Source: Winogradskya humida (GTDB lineage: Bacteria > Actinomycetota > Actinomycetes > Mycobacteriales > Micromonosporaceae). From it: DNA of 64,000 nucleotides. Positions 45,903 through 55,083 of the stretch are shown piece by piece (positions within the stretch are counted from its first letter, which is position 1; the number at the start of each line of letters is the position of its first letter). Below the pieces are notes generated by a model that worked only from the letters and a program-made list of their open reading frames with translations, searched no databases and was not told the origin of the DNA. A program made the position numbers and the translations under genes. The stretch lies in NCBI RefSeq assembly GCF_016862215.1, contig NZ_BOMN01000033.1, positions 1 through 64,000 on the forward strand. The letters are read 5' to 3'.

Positions 45903-47323
45903 GTCATCTTCCTTAGCGAGCGGCGGGCGGCCCTGGCGGCGCGCATCCCGAACCGGGAGATGCGATAGCCGACCTTGCCGCTGAACATGTCGATCTGGAT
46001 CCGGGCCTTGCGCAGCTCGGCGTCGCGATGGATGAGCTCGGTCTCGACGTACTTCACCCGGATCGCGGCATCGGCGAGCTGCTCTTCCAGCCGCCGGACC
46101 CGCTCCTCGTGCTCCCGCAACGAGTCCGGGGCGCTATCCGAAATCTCCGGCAGATCCCCCACGCCCAGTCCCGCCGCCGCGAGCAGAAGCGCTGTCAGCG
46201 ACGGCACGTCATGCGCGTGTGGCCAGGGCTGGTCATAACCCCCGGCGAGCAGCGTGGCGGCGAAATGCCCGATTGACTCCGGCGAGGTGACGGTGGGCCG
46301 AGCGGGGTCGAGCACGGTGAAGGAATCGGAGACGATCACGTTGTCGGCCGGCACCCCGGGAGCGGCAGCAACCCAGGAGGTGAGCAGTTGCCGGAGAGCG
46401 GGCAGGTCGTGCCGCAGACAGGCACCGATCAGCAGCTCCTCCAGCAACCGCCCGTCCGGCAATGGCCCCAGTGGACCATCGTTGAGAACGGCAGGCGGCA
46501 GAGAAAGCGATGGCGCAGGGCCGCGGAACGCGAGCACCAGCCAAGCGGGTGCCAACTCGGCGCCCAGCCCACCCCGGACAGCCGTAGAAGCCAACCGCCG
46601 CGGATCACTCAGAACCCGCCGGGAAGCATAGGCAGTAGCGGTCACCCCGGAGACAACGGCCGCGAGCGCACCCGCCGGCCCGTACCGCAGCCGGGGCTCG
46701 TCGATCACCAGCGTGGGCGCGGAGGGCAATGGCCACACGGTGGCGAGCCAGCCCGGCGTCAAACCATCGGCGCTCAAAAATTCCCGCAGCCGGGAGGGGG
46801 TGCCGGGCTTGCTCTCGTCGTACTCGCCGAGCGGCCGCCAGTCGCCGTCCGTGTGCGCGGCGGTCGGCGTGACCCGATCGACGAGCCGGTGCACGCCGAG
46901 CTCGTTCTCGACCGCCAGCAGCAGCGCGCCACCGGGTCGCAGGCTCCGTCGCAGCACCTGCACGCTCTCGGCCCAGTCGAACTGCGGGCCCTCGACCGAG
47001 CAGAGCCGCCCGGCGCCGTCCAGCGCGACAACCAGGTCGTACTGATCACTGTCGGTCAGCTTCGCCAGGCTTCCACAAAGGACCGAAAACCCGGCCGAGC
47101 TCAGTGCGTCGGCATCCGGCTGGGAGCGCACAAAACAGGTGATCTCCGCGTACGCCCGGAGTCCCGCAAGAAGCGCCGGGTCATGCGGCCCCGCCACCAG
47201 CACCCGCCCACCGGCCGGAACCAGGGAGCGCAGTTCGGAGAGCAGATACCCGTACGCGGACCCACCGGCGGGCGCGGCATCGGACCAGCCGGCCATCTCA
47301 CCCCCGAGAAGTCGAAGTGTCAT
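45899..47323 (-). CDS. Methyltransferase-like protein with C-terminal coiled coil
   Basis: The 474-aa product starts at the ATG at 47323 overlapping the previous stop. Residues ~20-150 show a Rossmann-like SAM-binding layout (LVPAGGRVLVAGPHD, then a VVALDGAGRL strand and LRRSLRPGGALLLAVEN, the usual strand 5 region of class I methyltransferases). The middle ~240 residues are of unknown type. Residues ~395-450 form a heptad-like helix (REHEERVRRLEEQLADAAIR) followed by a basic end (RAARAARRSLRKM). This combination is seen in cell-surface polysaccharide clusters, with the coiled coil organising the enzyme near the membrane. The methyl acceptor is unknown. Confidence 0.7.
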   Translation of the reverse strand: MTLRLLGGEMAGWSDAAPAGGSAYGYLLSELRSLVPAGGRVLVAGPHDPALLAGLRAYAEITCFVRSQPDADALSSAGFSVLCGSLAKLTDSDQYDLVVALDGAGRLCSVEGPQFDWAESVQVLRRSLRPGGALLLAVENELGVHRLVDRVTPTAAHTDGDWRPLGEYDESKPGTPSRLREFLSADGLTPGWLATVWPLPSAPTLVIDEPRLRYGPAGALAAVVSGVTATAYASRRVLSDPRRLASTAVRGGLGAELAPAWLVLAFRGPAPSLSLPPAVLNDGPLGPLPDGRLLEELLIGACLRHDLPALRQLLTSWVAAAPGVPADNVIVSDSFTVLDPARPTVTSPESIGHFAATLLAGGYDQPWPHAHDVPSLTALLLAAAGLGVGDLPEISDSAPDSLREHEERVRRLEEQLADAAIRVKYVETELIHRDAELRKARIQIDMFSGKVGYRISRFGMRAARAARRSLRKMT

Positions 47324-48141
47324 GCCGCCCATCCCAGCGTCACGCGCAGCTCGTCCGGCGAGGCGAGCACGTCCGCGCCGAGCTCAGCCAGCGCCGACTC
47401 GACGGCGGCTGACGGGTCGGGGAATTTGCCGTGCAGCTCGGGCCACTGACGGCGGATCCGCTGGGCGATCGTCGTTTCCTCTCCGGCCAGGTGCATGGGG
47501 TCGCCGTAGACGGCCGGCTCGCAGCCGACCGAGGCGCCGTACAGCACCGCACTGCTCAGCCGGTTGGACGCGACCCGGCGGTGCCGGCGCAGCTCCCCGA
47601 GCTGGTTGTGCAGGAATTTGGTGTCGGTGTCACGCCAGCGCAGGCCGCGGTAGCCGTGGCAGATGACCCGCCCGGCCTTCTCGTAGCGACGCCGGGTGCG
47701 TTCGTCCTGGTACTCGTGCCAGTAGAGACAGAAGGTGACCGGGCCGTCCTCGGTCTCGATGATCTCGTCGATCAGCCGCTGGTGGTCCCCGGCGATGTGC
47801 TGGCCCTCCCACCCGTGGAACGGGTAGTAGATGGTGCCTTCCCGCTTTTCCGGCTCAGCGCCAGGAGGAGCCGCACGGGAGGCCATCTCACGCAGGTAGA
47901 GGAAGGGCGCGCCGACCACGGTCGCGTAGCGGCGGCCCATGGACCGGGCCCGCCGCCGGGTCTGCTCGGACCAGACGAAGATCGGCCGGCCGGAGACGTA
48001 CGGCGTCCCCGCCCCGAGCCCGTCCACCACGTTCCAGCCGTGCTGCAGGTAGCCGTCGATCCGGGGCGGATCGTCGGGGTTCAGCCCGCAGTACTCGGCC
48101 AGCACGTGCGCGTGGCCGTAGAAGTGGTTGGCGTGGTGCAC
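47320..48141 (-). CDS. Unknown protein of the sugar operon
   Basis: The 273-aa product starts at a GTG at 48141, four bases after the pseC stop, and ends overlapping the methyltransferase-like gene. It contains alternating alpha/beta segments with several aromatic-rich motifs (TIYYPFHGWEGQHI, VTFCLYWHEYQDE, VICHGYRGLRWRDTD) and ends in a LHGKFPDPSAAVESAL helix. The pattern of a His-rich strand, a Gly-rich turn and later acidic residues could suit a glycosyltransferase or a phosphotransferase acting on sugars, but I recognise no family. Its position inside a PseB-PseC-...-PseF-PseG operon argues for a role in sugar modification or transfer. Confidence 0.75.
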   Translation of the reverse strand: MHHANHFYGHAHVLAEYCGLNPDDPPRIDGYLQHGWNVVDGLGAGTPYVSGRPIFVWSEQTRRRARSMGRRYATVVGAPFLYLREMASRAAPPGAEPEKREGTIYYPFHGWEGQHIAGDHQRLIDEIIETEDGPVTFCLYWHEYQDERTRRRYEKAGRVICHGYRGLRWRDTDTKFLHNQLGELRRHRRVASNRLSSAVLYGASVGCEPAVYGDPMHLAGEETTIAQRIRRQWPELHGKFPDPSAAVESALAELGADVLASPDELRVTLGWAA

Positions 48142-48145
48142 GGGG

Positions 48146-49270
48146 TCAGCTCTCCAGAATGGTGCGCAGGGTCTCGATCACGCGGTCCTGGTCCGCGTCG
48201 GTGAGGTCGTAGAAGAGCGGCAGGGACAGCTGCTCGGCGTAGAAGGCCTCGGCGTTGGGGCACATGCCACGCTGGTAGCCGAGGTCCTCGTAGAGCGGGT
48301 GCCAGTACACCGGGATGTAGTTGACCTGGACGCCGATGCCGGCCGCCCGCATCCGCTCGAACACCTCACGACGGCGACCGCCCTGGACGCGTACGGGATA
48401 GAGGTGCCGCATCGGATCCACATAGTCCCGGGTGACCGGGAGTCGCAGGCCGGGCACGTCCGCCAGGAACTCGTCGTAGCGCGCGCTCAGCGCGACCCGC
48501 CGTGCCTTGAAGTCCCCGAGCCGGCGCAGCTGGGAGCTGCCCAGCGCGCACAGCACGTCGGGGAGCCGGTAGTTGAGACCGAGCTCCTGCACCTCGTAGA
48601 ACCAGGGCCCCTCGTCGGTGCGGCGCAGCACGGCGGGATCCCGGACGAGACCGACGGTCCGGAAGATCCGGGCCCGCTCCAGCAACGCCGGATCGGTGGA
48701 CGCGACAGCGCCGCCCTCCGCGGTGGTCAGGTTCTTCGTCGGGAAGAACGAGAACGTCGTCAGGTCGGCCAGCGTGCCGACCGGCCGGCCCCGGTACGTG
48801 GAGCCGATGGCGTGCGCCGCGTCCGCGATCAACGTGGCGTCAGCGCTGTCCGCGATCTTGCGCAGTTCGTCGTACTCCGCGGGGTGCCCGGCGTAGTCGA
48901 CCGCCGCGATCGCCCGGGTGCGCGGGGTGATCGCCGCTTCGACCGCGTACGGGTCGAGGTTGGCGGTGTCCTCCTCCACGTCGGCGAAGACCACGGTCGC
49001 GCCGAGCGTGGTGGCCGTGCCCGCGGTGGCCCAGAACGTCATCGGGGTGGTGATGACCTCGTCGCCCGCGCCGATCCCGGCCGCCGCGTACGCCGTGTGC
49101 AGCGCCGCGGTCCCGTTGCTGACCGAGACGCAGGGCGCACCGGCGATCCGGGCCAGGTCGTTCTCGAAGAGGTCGACCTTCGGCCCGGTGGTGAGCCAGT
49201 CACTGCGCAGTGCCGCGGTGACCGCCTCGATGTCGGCGTCGGTGACGTTCTGCCGCCCGTAGGGCAGCAT
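48146..49270 (-). CDS. pseC: PseC-like aminotransferase (DegT/DnrJ/EryC1 family)
   Basis: The 374-aa PLP enzyme starts at an ATG at 49270 overlapping the pseB stop. It has the family N-terminus (LPYGRQNVTDADIEAV), PLP-phosphate and substrate contacts (VSNGTAALHTAY), and the Schiff-base Lys in TTFSFFPTKNLTTAEGG. In pseudaminic acid synthesis PseC transfers an amino group to UDP-4-keto-6-deoxy-L-AltNAc made by PseB. The partner gene directly upstream supports this assignment, although substrate stereochemistry cannot be read from sequence. Confidence 0.9.
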   Translation of the reverse strand: MLPYGRQNVTDADIEAVTAALRSDWLTTGPKVDLFENDLARIAGAPCVSVSNGTAALHTAYAAAGIGAGDEVITTPMTFWATAGTATTLGATVVFADVEEDTANLDPYAVEAAITPRTRAIAAVDYAGHPAEYDELRKIADSADATLIADAAHAIGSTYRGRPVGTLADLTTFSFFPTKNLTTAEGGAVASTDPALLERARIFRTVGLVRDPAVLRRTDEGPWFYEVQELGLNYRLPDVLCALGSSQLRRLGDFKARRVALSARYDEFLADVPGLRLPVTRDYVDPMRHLYPVRVQGGRRREVFERMRAAGIGVQVNYIPVYWHPLYEDLGYQRGMCPNAEAFYAEQLSLPLFYDLTDADQDRVIETLRTILES

Positions 49271-50250
49271 CACGGCTCCTTGATGAGGTCGCGCATCTCG
49301 TCGACCTCCAGCCAGAGGTCGTTGTTGTCGGAGCGGTAGTTGAAGCCGTCCGGCACCAGCTCGCCGCCCTCGGGCGTCTTGTAACCCCAGCTCGCGACGA
49401 CGGGCTGCACGACGTAGCGGTCCGGGAAACGTAGCGTCCGGCGGCTGTCGTCGGAGGCGATCATCTCCTCGTGCAGCTTCTCGCCGGGGCGCATGCCCAT
49501 CTCGTGCGTGGGCGCGTCCGGCGCGACGGCCTCGACCAGGTCGAGGATGCGCATGCTCGGGATGCGCGGCACGAACAGCTCGCCGCCCTGCATCACGTCG
49601 AAGGAGTCGACGACGAACTTGACCGCCTGGTCGAGGGTGATCCAGAAGCGGGTCATCCGCTTGTCGGTGATCGGCAGGCTCTTGCCCTCGGCGTTGAGCT
49701 TGCGGAAGAACGGCACGACCGAGCCGCGGCTGCCCATCACGTTGCCGTATCGCACGACGGAGAGGCGGGTCGGGTGCGTCGCGGCGTAGTGGTTGCCCGC
49801 GATGACCAGCTTGTCGGCGACCAGCTTGGTGGCGCCGTACAGGTTGATCGGGCTCGACGCCTTGTCCGTGGAGAGCGCGACGACGCGCTGCACGCCGGCG
49901 TTGATCGCGGCGTCGACGACGTTCTGCGAGCCGTTGATGTTGGTCGCGATGAACTCCGAGGGGTTGTACTCGGCGGTGTCGACCTGCTTGAGGGCGGCGG
50001 CGTGGATCACGTGGTCGACGCCGTGCATCGCCCGGGCGAGCCGGTCCTTGTCGCGGATGTCGCCGATGAAGAAGCGCAGGCGCGGGTCGTCGCCGAACAT
50101 CTGGCGGACCTCGTACTGCTTCAGCTCGTCGCGGCTGAACACCACGATGCGTTGCGGGTCGAGATTGGCCAGCGCGTAACCCAGGAACGCCTTCCCGAAG
50201 GAGCCGGTGGCTCCGGTTACCAGGATGGAAGATCCGTTCAACACACTCAT
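49270..50250 (-). CDS. pseB: PseB-like UDP-GlcNAc 4,6-dehydratase (5-inverting)
   Basis: The 326-aa SDR-fold enzyme starts at an ATG at 50250 with GGGAG upstream. It has the NAD(P)-binding motif TGATGSFG (12-19), HAAALKQVDTAEYNP and LSTDKASSPINLYGATK, in which the Lys-containing TDKA and YGATK segments are characteristic of inverting dehydratases of the PseB/FlaA1 group. The C-terminal RPGEKLHEEMI is also typical. It performs the first step of pseudaminic-type sugar synthesis and opens the leftward operon. Confidence 0.93.
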   Translation of the reverse strand: MSVLNGSSILVTGATGSFGKAFLGYALANLDPQRIVVFSRDELKQYEVRQMFGDDPRLRFFIGDIRDKDRLARAMHGVDHVIHAAALKQVDTAEYNPSEFIATNINGSQNVVDAAINAGVQRVVALSTDKASSPINLYGATKLVADKLVIAGNHYAATHPTRLSVVRYGNVMGSRGSVVPFFRKLNAEGKSLPITDKRMTRFWITLDQAVKFVVDSFDVMQGGELFVPRIPSMRILDLVEAVAPDAPTHEMGMRPGEKLHEEMIASDDSRRTLRFPDRYVVQPVVASWGYKTPEGGELVPDGFNYRSDNNDLWLEVDEMRDLIKEP

Positions 50251-50446
50251 AATTGCTCCCGGGGGGTGGCACGGGTTTTGAACATTCGACTTTCGGAGCG
50301 GAAGCATAACCGCGTGATCTGGCAATTCCAGGGGCGCCGACAGATGCCAGCCGCAATTCACGTCGAGTTCAGCTTCGCTTGGTCGTGCCGTTGCGGGAGC
50401 TGCGGCATGGTGGGTTCCTTCGCCCATCCGCCCTTGGAGTAACACC
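50251..50446. promoter_or_regulatory. Divergent promoter region of the sugar and acyl operons
   Basis: This 196-bp gap separates pseB (leftward) from the acyl carrier protein gene (rightward), so it must hold both promoters. It contains a less GC-rich stretch at 50270-50320 (GTTTTGAACATTCGAC). I see no long palindrome. A shared promoter region suggests joint control of the two operons. Confidence 0.5.
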
Positions 50447-50692
50447 GTGATTGAGCTGCAGCGACTGCGTGAAACGTTCCGGACCGCGCTTGACCTTCCG
50501 CCGGACGCCCCCGTGGACGACCTGCACTACCAGGACAACGAGAAGTGGGATTCGCTGGCCCACATGGCGCTTGTGGCGGCGATCGAAGATGAATTCTCGG
50601 TAATGATCGACACCGACGACGTCATCAACATGTCCTCATTCGCGGAGGCTGTGCGAATTCTTGGTAAATACGGGGTGGACTTCGATGCCTGA
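50447..50692 (+). CDS. Acyl carrier protein
   Basis: The 81-aa acidic helical product starts at a GTG at 50447 with TTGGAG upstream. It has the phosphopantetheine attachment motif D-S-L in KWDSLAHMAL (Ser36) and the usual four-helix ACP layout. The sequence around the motif differs from primary fatty-acid ACPs (GADSLD), which suits a dedicated carrier for the adjacent ketoreductase, ligase and reductase genes. It overlaps the next gene by 8 bp. Confidence 0.92.
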   Translation: MIELQRLRETFRTALDLPPDAPVDDLHYQDNEKWDSLAHMALVAAIEDEFSVMIDTDDVINMSSFAEAVRILGKYGVDFDA

Positions 50693-51422
50693 TCGGGTTG
50701 CGCTCATTACCGGCGCATCCCGGGGTATCGGCAACGCGGTTGCGCGCCGGCTCGCCGAGCAGGGTTATGACCTCGTCGTGCACGGTCATCGCGCCGACGC
50801 TATTGAAGAGGTCGCCGAACAGCTCGCCGACAAACACGGCGTAACTGTATTTGCTACGCATGGTGACATTTCTGATCCGGCGACGAGTAAAGCGATGATG
50901 CGGCTCGCCTTCGAGCGATTCCGCCGGCTCGACGCGCTCGTGGTCAACGCGGGCACGCACGCCGCCGGGATGCTCGGCATGATCGACGACGCGACCGTGC
51001 AACGGCTCTTCGCCGTCAACGCGGTCGGGGCGGTGAACACGTTGCAGGGGGCGGTGCGGCTGCTGGGTCGTGGGCGTACCCCCGCTGTGGTCTTCGTGTC
51101 CTCCGTCACCGGCGGCGCGGGCGTGGCCGGTCAGGCGATCTACGCCGCGTCGAAGGCCGCGGTCAGCGGTCTGACCCTCTCCGCCGCGAAGGAGCTCGGC
51201 CCGCGTGGCATCCGGGTCAACGCCGTGGCGCCGGGCTTCATCACCACCGACATGCTCGACACGCTCGACACCGACGGCCGCGCTCAGCGGATCGCGCAGA
51301 CCGCCCTCGGCCGCCTCGGCGAGCCCGAGGAGGTCGCCGACGTCGTGGCGTTCCTGCTCTCCGAGCAGGCGCGTTTCGTCACCGGTCAGGTGCTCGGGGT
51401 CGACGGAGGAATCTCGCTGTGA
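50685..51422 (+). CDS. 3-oxoacyl-ACP reductase-like SDR (FabG family)
   Basis: The 245-aa product has the SDR cofactor motif TGASRGIG (9-16), NAG in VVNAGTHAAG, catalytic Ser in VVFVSSVTGGAG and YxxxK (YAASK). It is 3-oxoacyl-ACP reductase-like in length and layout (LGRLGEPEEVADVVAFLLSE and GQVLGVDGGISL at the end). Its place directly after an ACP gene suggests it reduces an ACP-bound 3-oxoacyl intermediate. It overlaps the ligase gene (GTGA). Confidence 0.92.
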   Translation: MPDRVALITGASRGIGNAVARRLAEQGYDLVVHGHRADAIEEVAEQLADKHGVTVFATHGDISDPATSKAMMRLAFERFRRLDALVVNAGTHAAGMLGMIDDATVQRLFAVNAVGAVNTLQGAVRLLGRGRTPAVVFVSSVTGGAGVAGQAIYAASKAAVSGLTLSAAKELGPRGIRVNAVAPGFITTDMLDTLDTDGRAQRIAQTALGRLGEPEEVADVVAFLLSEQARFVTGQVLGVDGGISL

Positions 51423-52753
51423 ACCTGCTCCATCCCGGGGCCCGGGTGCTCGACGCCGAGACCGGCGCGACCCTGAGCCCCGGCGAGGTCGACGCCGCCG
51501 CAGCCGCGTTCGCGCAGCTGCCGCCCGGCATCGTCTTCGCACTCACCCCCACCGAGCTCGGCGCGGTCGCGCGCTATCTGGGTGCGCTCGCCGCCGGGCG
51601 TCCCATCGCGCTGCTCGACCCCGAGCTCGACCCCGAGGTGCTGCACGCGCTGGTCGAGCGGTTCGGCCCCGTGCAGGTCACCGGCGTGAGCTCGGCTCCG
51701 CCTGCCGACTACCGCGCCGAGGGTGACACCTGGCTGCGTGAGACACCGGCGATCGAGCCGCATCCCGACCTCGCGCTGCTGCTGACCACCAGCGGCTCGA
51801 CCGGCAACCCGAAGCTGGTGCGGCTGTCGCGGGCGGCGGTCGAGGCCAACGCCGCGGCCATCGCGGACAGCCTGGAGATCACCCCGGACGACGTGGCCCC
51901 CACGACACTGCCGCTGTTCTACACGTACGGCCTGTCGGTGCTGAACAGTCACCTGCTGCGCGGCGCGACGGTGGTGCTGGAACGCGGCGGCATCCTGCAG
52001 CGCGGCTTCTGGACAGTGGTCGCCGAGCGGGGCATCACGACGCTCGCGGCGGTGCCGTACCAGTACGAGATGCTGCGTCGCCTGCGGTTCGACCCGGCCG
52101 CGCACCCCAAGCTGCGCACCCTCACCCAGGCGGGTGGGCGGTTGCGCACCGAGCTGGTGCAGGACTTCGCCGAGCGCATGGCGACCGTCGGCGGCCGGCT
52201 CTTCGTGATGTACGGCCAGACCGAGGCCACCGCGCGCATGGCGGTCCTCCCGCCCGACCGGATCAAGGACAAACTCGGCTCCGCCGGACTGCCGATCCCC
52301 GGTGGGTCGTTCTCCGTCGACAGCGACGAGGTCGTCTTCACCGGACCCAACGTCATGATGGGGTACGCCGACAGCGCCGCAGACCTCGCCAAGCCGGACG
52401 AACTCGGCGGGATCCTGCGCACCGGCGACCTCGGCCATCTCGACGACGAGGGCTTCCTCTTCCTCACCGGTCGCCTGAAGCGCATCGGCAAGGTCTTCGG
52501 TGTCCGCGTCAACCTGGACGACGTCGAGCGCACCCTCGCCGCGCACGGCGCGATCGCCGCCGTCGCCGGCGACGACAAGCTGCACGTCTTCGTCGAGGGC
52601 GCGGACGCCGACCGGGCCCGCGCGATCCGCGGCGAGCTGGCCGCGTTCCTCGGCACCCACTTCACCGGGCTCGACGTCCGCGGCATCGACGCGTTGCCGC
52701 TGCTTCCGACCGGGAAAGTCGACTACCGGTCGCTGGAGGCCCGGGCGGTATGA
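51419..52753 (+). CDS. AMP-dependent acyl ligase / adenylating enzyme
   Basis: The 444-aa product starts at a GTG at 51419. It has the adenylate-forming motifs: P-loop-like LLTTSGSTGNPK (122-132), MYGQTEATARM, TGDLGHLDDEGFLFLTGR and the catalytic Lys in LPTGKVDYRSL near the C-terminus. It is shorter than typical acyl-CoA ligases because the N-terminal subdomain is reduced. With the ACP gene in the same operon it may load an acyl or hydroxyacyl acid onto that carrier. Confidence 0.9.
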   Translation: MNLLHPGARVLDAETGATLSPGEVDAAAAAFAQLPPGIVFALTPTELGAVARYLGALAAGRPIALLDPELDPEVLHALVERFGPVQVTGVSSAPPADYRAEGDTWLRETPAIEPHPDLALLLTTSGSTGNPKLVRLSRAAVEANAAAIADSLEITPDDVAPTTLPLFYTYGLSVLNSHLLRGATVVLERGGILQRGFWTVVAERGITTLAAVPYQYEMLRRLRFDPAAHPKLRTLTQAGGRLRTELVQDFAERMATVGGRLFVMYGQTEATARMAVLPPDRIKDKLGSAGLPIPGGSFSVDSDEVVFTGPNVMMGYADSAADLAKPDELGGILRTGDLGHLDDEGFLFLTGRLKRIGKVFGVRVNLDDVERTLAAHGAIAAVAGDDKLHVFVEGADADRARAIRGELAAFLGTHFTGLDVRGIDALPLLPTGKVDYRSLEARAV

Positions 52754-52835
52754 CCGATTGCACCGAGCGGCAGCTGGCGAGAGCCGGAAACGGCCTCGAA
52801 CGCGAGGGCCATGAGGGCATACCTAAGGAGGCTCA

Positions 52836-53873
52836 GTGAGTGTGTTCACCCTGTCTCAGGCGGAGCGGGAGGCGTTGCTGCACAAGGAGCTTTCCGAGCT
52901 CACGCAGCATCACCGCGCCAACTGCGCGGAGTACGACCGGATCCTTGCCGCTTCCGGGTTCACGTCGGCTGCCACGGTTGCGGAGTTGCCGTGGTTGCCC
53001 GTACGCCTCTTCAAGAACCTGGAATTGAAGAGCATCCCGGACGACGAGGTCTTCAAGGTCCTGACCTCGAGCGGCACCACCGGCGAGGTCAGCAGGATCT
53101 ATCTGGACAAGGCCGCCGCCGCGACGCAGACCCGGCAGCTCGGCGCGACCATGCAGACCGTGCTCGGCCCGCGCCGCCTGCCGATGATCCTGGTCGACTC
53201 GAAGGGCCTGCTGAAGGACCGCCGTTCGTTCAGCGCGCGCGGCGCCGGGGTGCTGGGCATGGCGACCTACGGGCGGGACCACGCCTGGGCGCTCGACCCC
53301 GAGGGCCACCCGGACATCGAGGCCCTGCGCACGTTCCTCGACAAGCACGGCAGCGAGCCGTTCCTCATCTTCGGCTTCACCTACCTCGTCTGGCTGCACC
53401 TCTACGAGGTCGCGCGGGACAACGGGCTGGACCTGAGCAACGGCATCCTGATCCACTCCGGCGGCTGGAAGAAGCTCGTCGACCAGGCCGTATCGCCCGA
53501 GGAATTCCGGCGCCGGCTCAAGGACGACACCGGGCTTACCCGGATGCACAACTTCTACGGCATGGTCGAGCAGATCGGCACGGTCTTCCTGGAGGGTCCC
53601 TCCGGCGGCTCGCTGTACTGCCCCGACTTCGCCGACGTCATCATCCGTAACCCGCGGACCTGGGAAGAACAGCCGGTCGGCGAGCCGGGGCTGATCGAGG
53701 TCGTGAGCACGCTGCCGACCTCGTACCCGGGGCATGTCCTGCTCACCGAGGACCTCGGTGTCCTCGACGGCGTGGACGACGGCGACTGGCCCGGCAAACG
53801 TTTCTCCGTCCTCGGGCGGCTGCCTCGTGCGGAGGCCCGGGGCTGCTCTGACACGTACCGGGAGGCATCATGA
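52836..53873 (+). CDS. LuxE-like acyl-protein synthetase
   Basis: The 345-aa product starts at a GTG at 52836 with AAGGAGG just upstream. It shows the LuxE family features: LPWLPVRLFKNLELKSI, the adenylate-forming motif LTSSGTTGE (76-84) and HNFYGMVEQIGTVF. LuxE activates fatty acids as acyl-AMP and passes the acyl group to the LuxC reductase. The LuxC-like gene overlaps its stop (ATGA), which strongly supports a LuxE-LuxC pair. No luciferase genes are nearby, so the product is not light but probably an aldehyde, an alcohol or an acyl-transfer intermediate. Confidence 0.88.
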   Translation: MSVFTLSQAEREALLHKELSELTQHHRANCAEYDRILAASGFTSAATVAELPWLPVRLFKNLELKSIPDDEVFKVLTSSGTTGEVSRIYLDKAAAATQTRQLGATMQTVLGPRRLPMILVDSKGLLKDRRSFSARGAGVLGMATYGRDHAWALDPEGHPDIEALRTFLDKHGSEPFLIFGFTYLVWLHLYEVARDNGLDLSNGILIHSGGWKKLVDQAVSPEEFRRRLKDDTGLTRMHNFYGMVEQIGTVFLEGPSGGSLYCPDFADVIIRNPRTWEEQPVGEPGLIEVVSTLPTSYPGHVLLTEDLGVLDGVDDGDWPGKRFSVLGRLPRAEARGCSDTYREAS

Positions 53874-55069
53874 TTTTCCGCTTCGGCGAACTCACCGAGG
53901 ACCTGACCGCGCCTTCCGAAGATCGGCTCAGCGTCGGGGATCCGCGGGTGGTGGACTTCCTGTCGCGGTTCGCGCGGAAGCTGCTCGCGCCTGCGGTCGC
54001 GCGTAAGCACCCGGAGTTGGGGTCGCTGGGCTACTTCCTGCGGCCGGCGGAGCTCAAGCGCGCCGCGAGCCGGATGACCAGGGACGACGGAACGTACGTC
54101 TTCCCGCGCGGCAACGTCTTCCACGTGCCCCCGGCCAATGTGGACACGATCTTCGTGTACTCGTGGGCGCTGTCCGCGCTCGCCGGGAACCACAACGTCG
54201 TGCGCATCTCGTCGCGCTCGGCCGGCGCCGCGGAGACCGTGCTGGAGACGCTGAACGCGACCCTGCCCGACGCCGACCCAGTTATCGCGCGTACCCAGCG
54301 GATGATCACGTACGGTCGCGACGACGCCCTGACCGCCGCGCTCAGCGCGTGGTCCGACCTGCGGGTCATCTGGGGCGGCGACTCGGCGGTCACCACGATC
54401 CGCAAGCACCCGCTGCGCCCGTCCGGCCGCGACCTGACGTTCCCCGACCGCACCTCGTGGGCCGCGCTGTCGGTGCCCGGGTGGCGCTCCGCCGATCCCG
54501 GTGCCCAGCGTGCCGCGGTGCTCGGGTTCTCCAACGACGCGTACTGGTTCGACCAGGCCGCCTGCTCCTCGCCCCGGACAGTCTTCCTGGTCGGCGGCTC
54601 ACCTGAACAGGCCGGCGAGGTACGCGAGGAGTTCCTCACGGTGCTCGCCGAGGTGGTCGCGCAGCGCGGCTGGGTGATCGACGCCGCGATGGCGGTGGAG
54701 AAGCGGGTCAACGCGTACGAGCTGGCCGCGACCGGAGCGGTGTCAGCGGTGGCGTTCCCGGACAACACGATCACCTCGCTGTCGCTGAGCGAACCCGGCG
54801 ATGCGCCGCGGCGCTGGATCGGCGCGGGGGCGTTCCCCTTCGCGCACGTCGCCACGCTGGCCGATCTGGTGCCCGCCATGAACCGCCAGGACCAGACGTT
54901 CAGCCACTTCGGCTTCGCGCCGGCCGACCTGCGCTCGTTCGCCGAGGCGCTGGGTGGCCGGGGCGTCGACCGCATCGTCCCGTTCGGCTCCGCGCTCACC
55001 TTCAGCGCGATCTGGGACGGCTACGACCTGCCGCGCGAGTTCACGCGGCTGACCACGCTCGAGACATAG
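53870..55069 (+). CDS. LuxC-like acyl reductase (aldehyde dehydrogenase superfamily)
   Basis: The 399-aa product belongs to the LuxC group: it has GNVFHVPPANVDTIFVYSW, a VIWGGDSAVTTIRKHPL segment and the catalytic Cys in FDQAACSSPRTVF (Cys232). It ends with VPFGSALTFSAIWDGYDLP, which is typical. LuxC reduces an acyl thioester with NADPH to the aldehyde. It is coupled by overlap to the LuxE-like gene, and such pairs recur in surface-polysaccharide loci where the chemistry is not well described. Confidence 0.9.
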   Translation: MIFRFGELTEDLTAPSEDRLSVGDPRVVDFLSRFARKLLAPAVARKHPELGSLGYFLRPAELKRAASRMTRDDGTYVFPRGNVFHVPPANVDTIFVYSWALSALAGNHNVVRISSRSAGAAETVLETLNATLPDADPVIARTQRMITYGRDDALTAALSAWSDLRVIWGGDSAVTTIRKHPLRPSGRDLTFPDRTSWAALSVPGWRSADPGAQRAAVLGFSNDAYWFDQAACSSPRTVFLVGGSPEQAGEVREEFLTVLAEVVAQRGWVIDAAMAVEKRVNAYELAATGAVSAVAFPDNTITSLSLSEPGDAPRRWIGAGAFPFAHVATLADLVPAMNRQDQTFSHFGFAPADLRSFAEALGGRGVDRIVPFGSALTFSAIWDGYDLPREFTRLTTLET

Positions 55070-55083
55070 GGGATCCGCCAGCC

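Noticed and set aside
52836..55069. Bioluminescence (lux) operon
   Set aside because: LuxE-like and LuxC-like genes are present, but there are no luciferase LuxA/LuxB or LuxD genes; the context is ACP, ketoreductase and glycosyltransferases.
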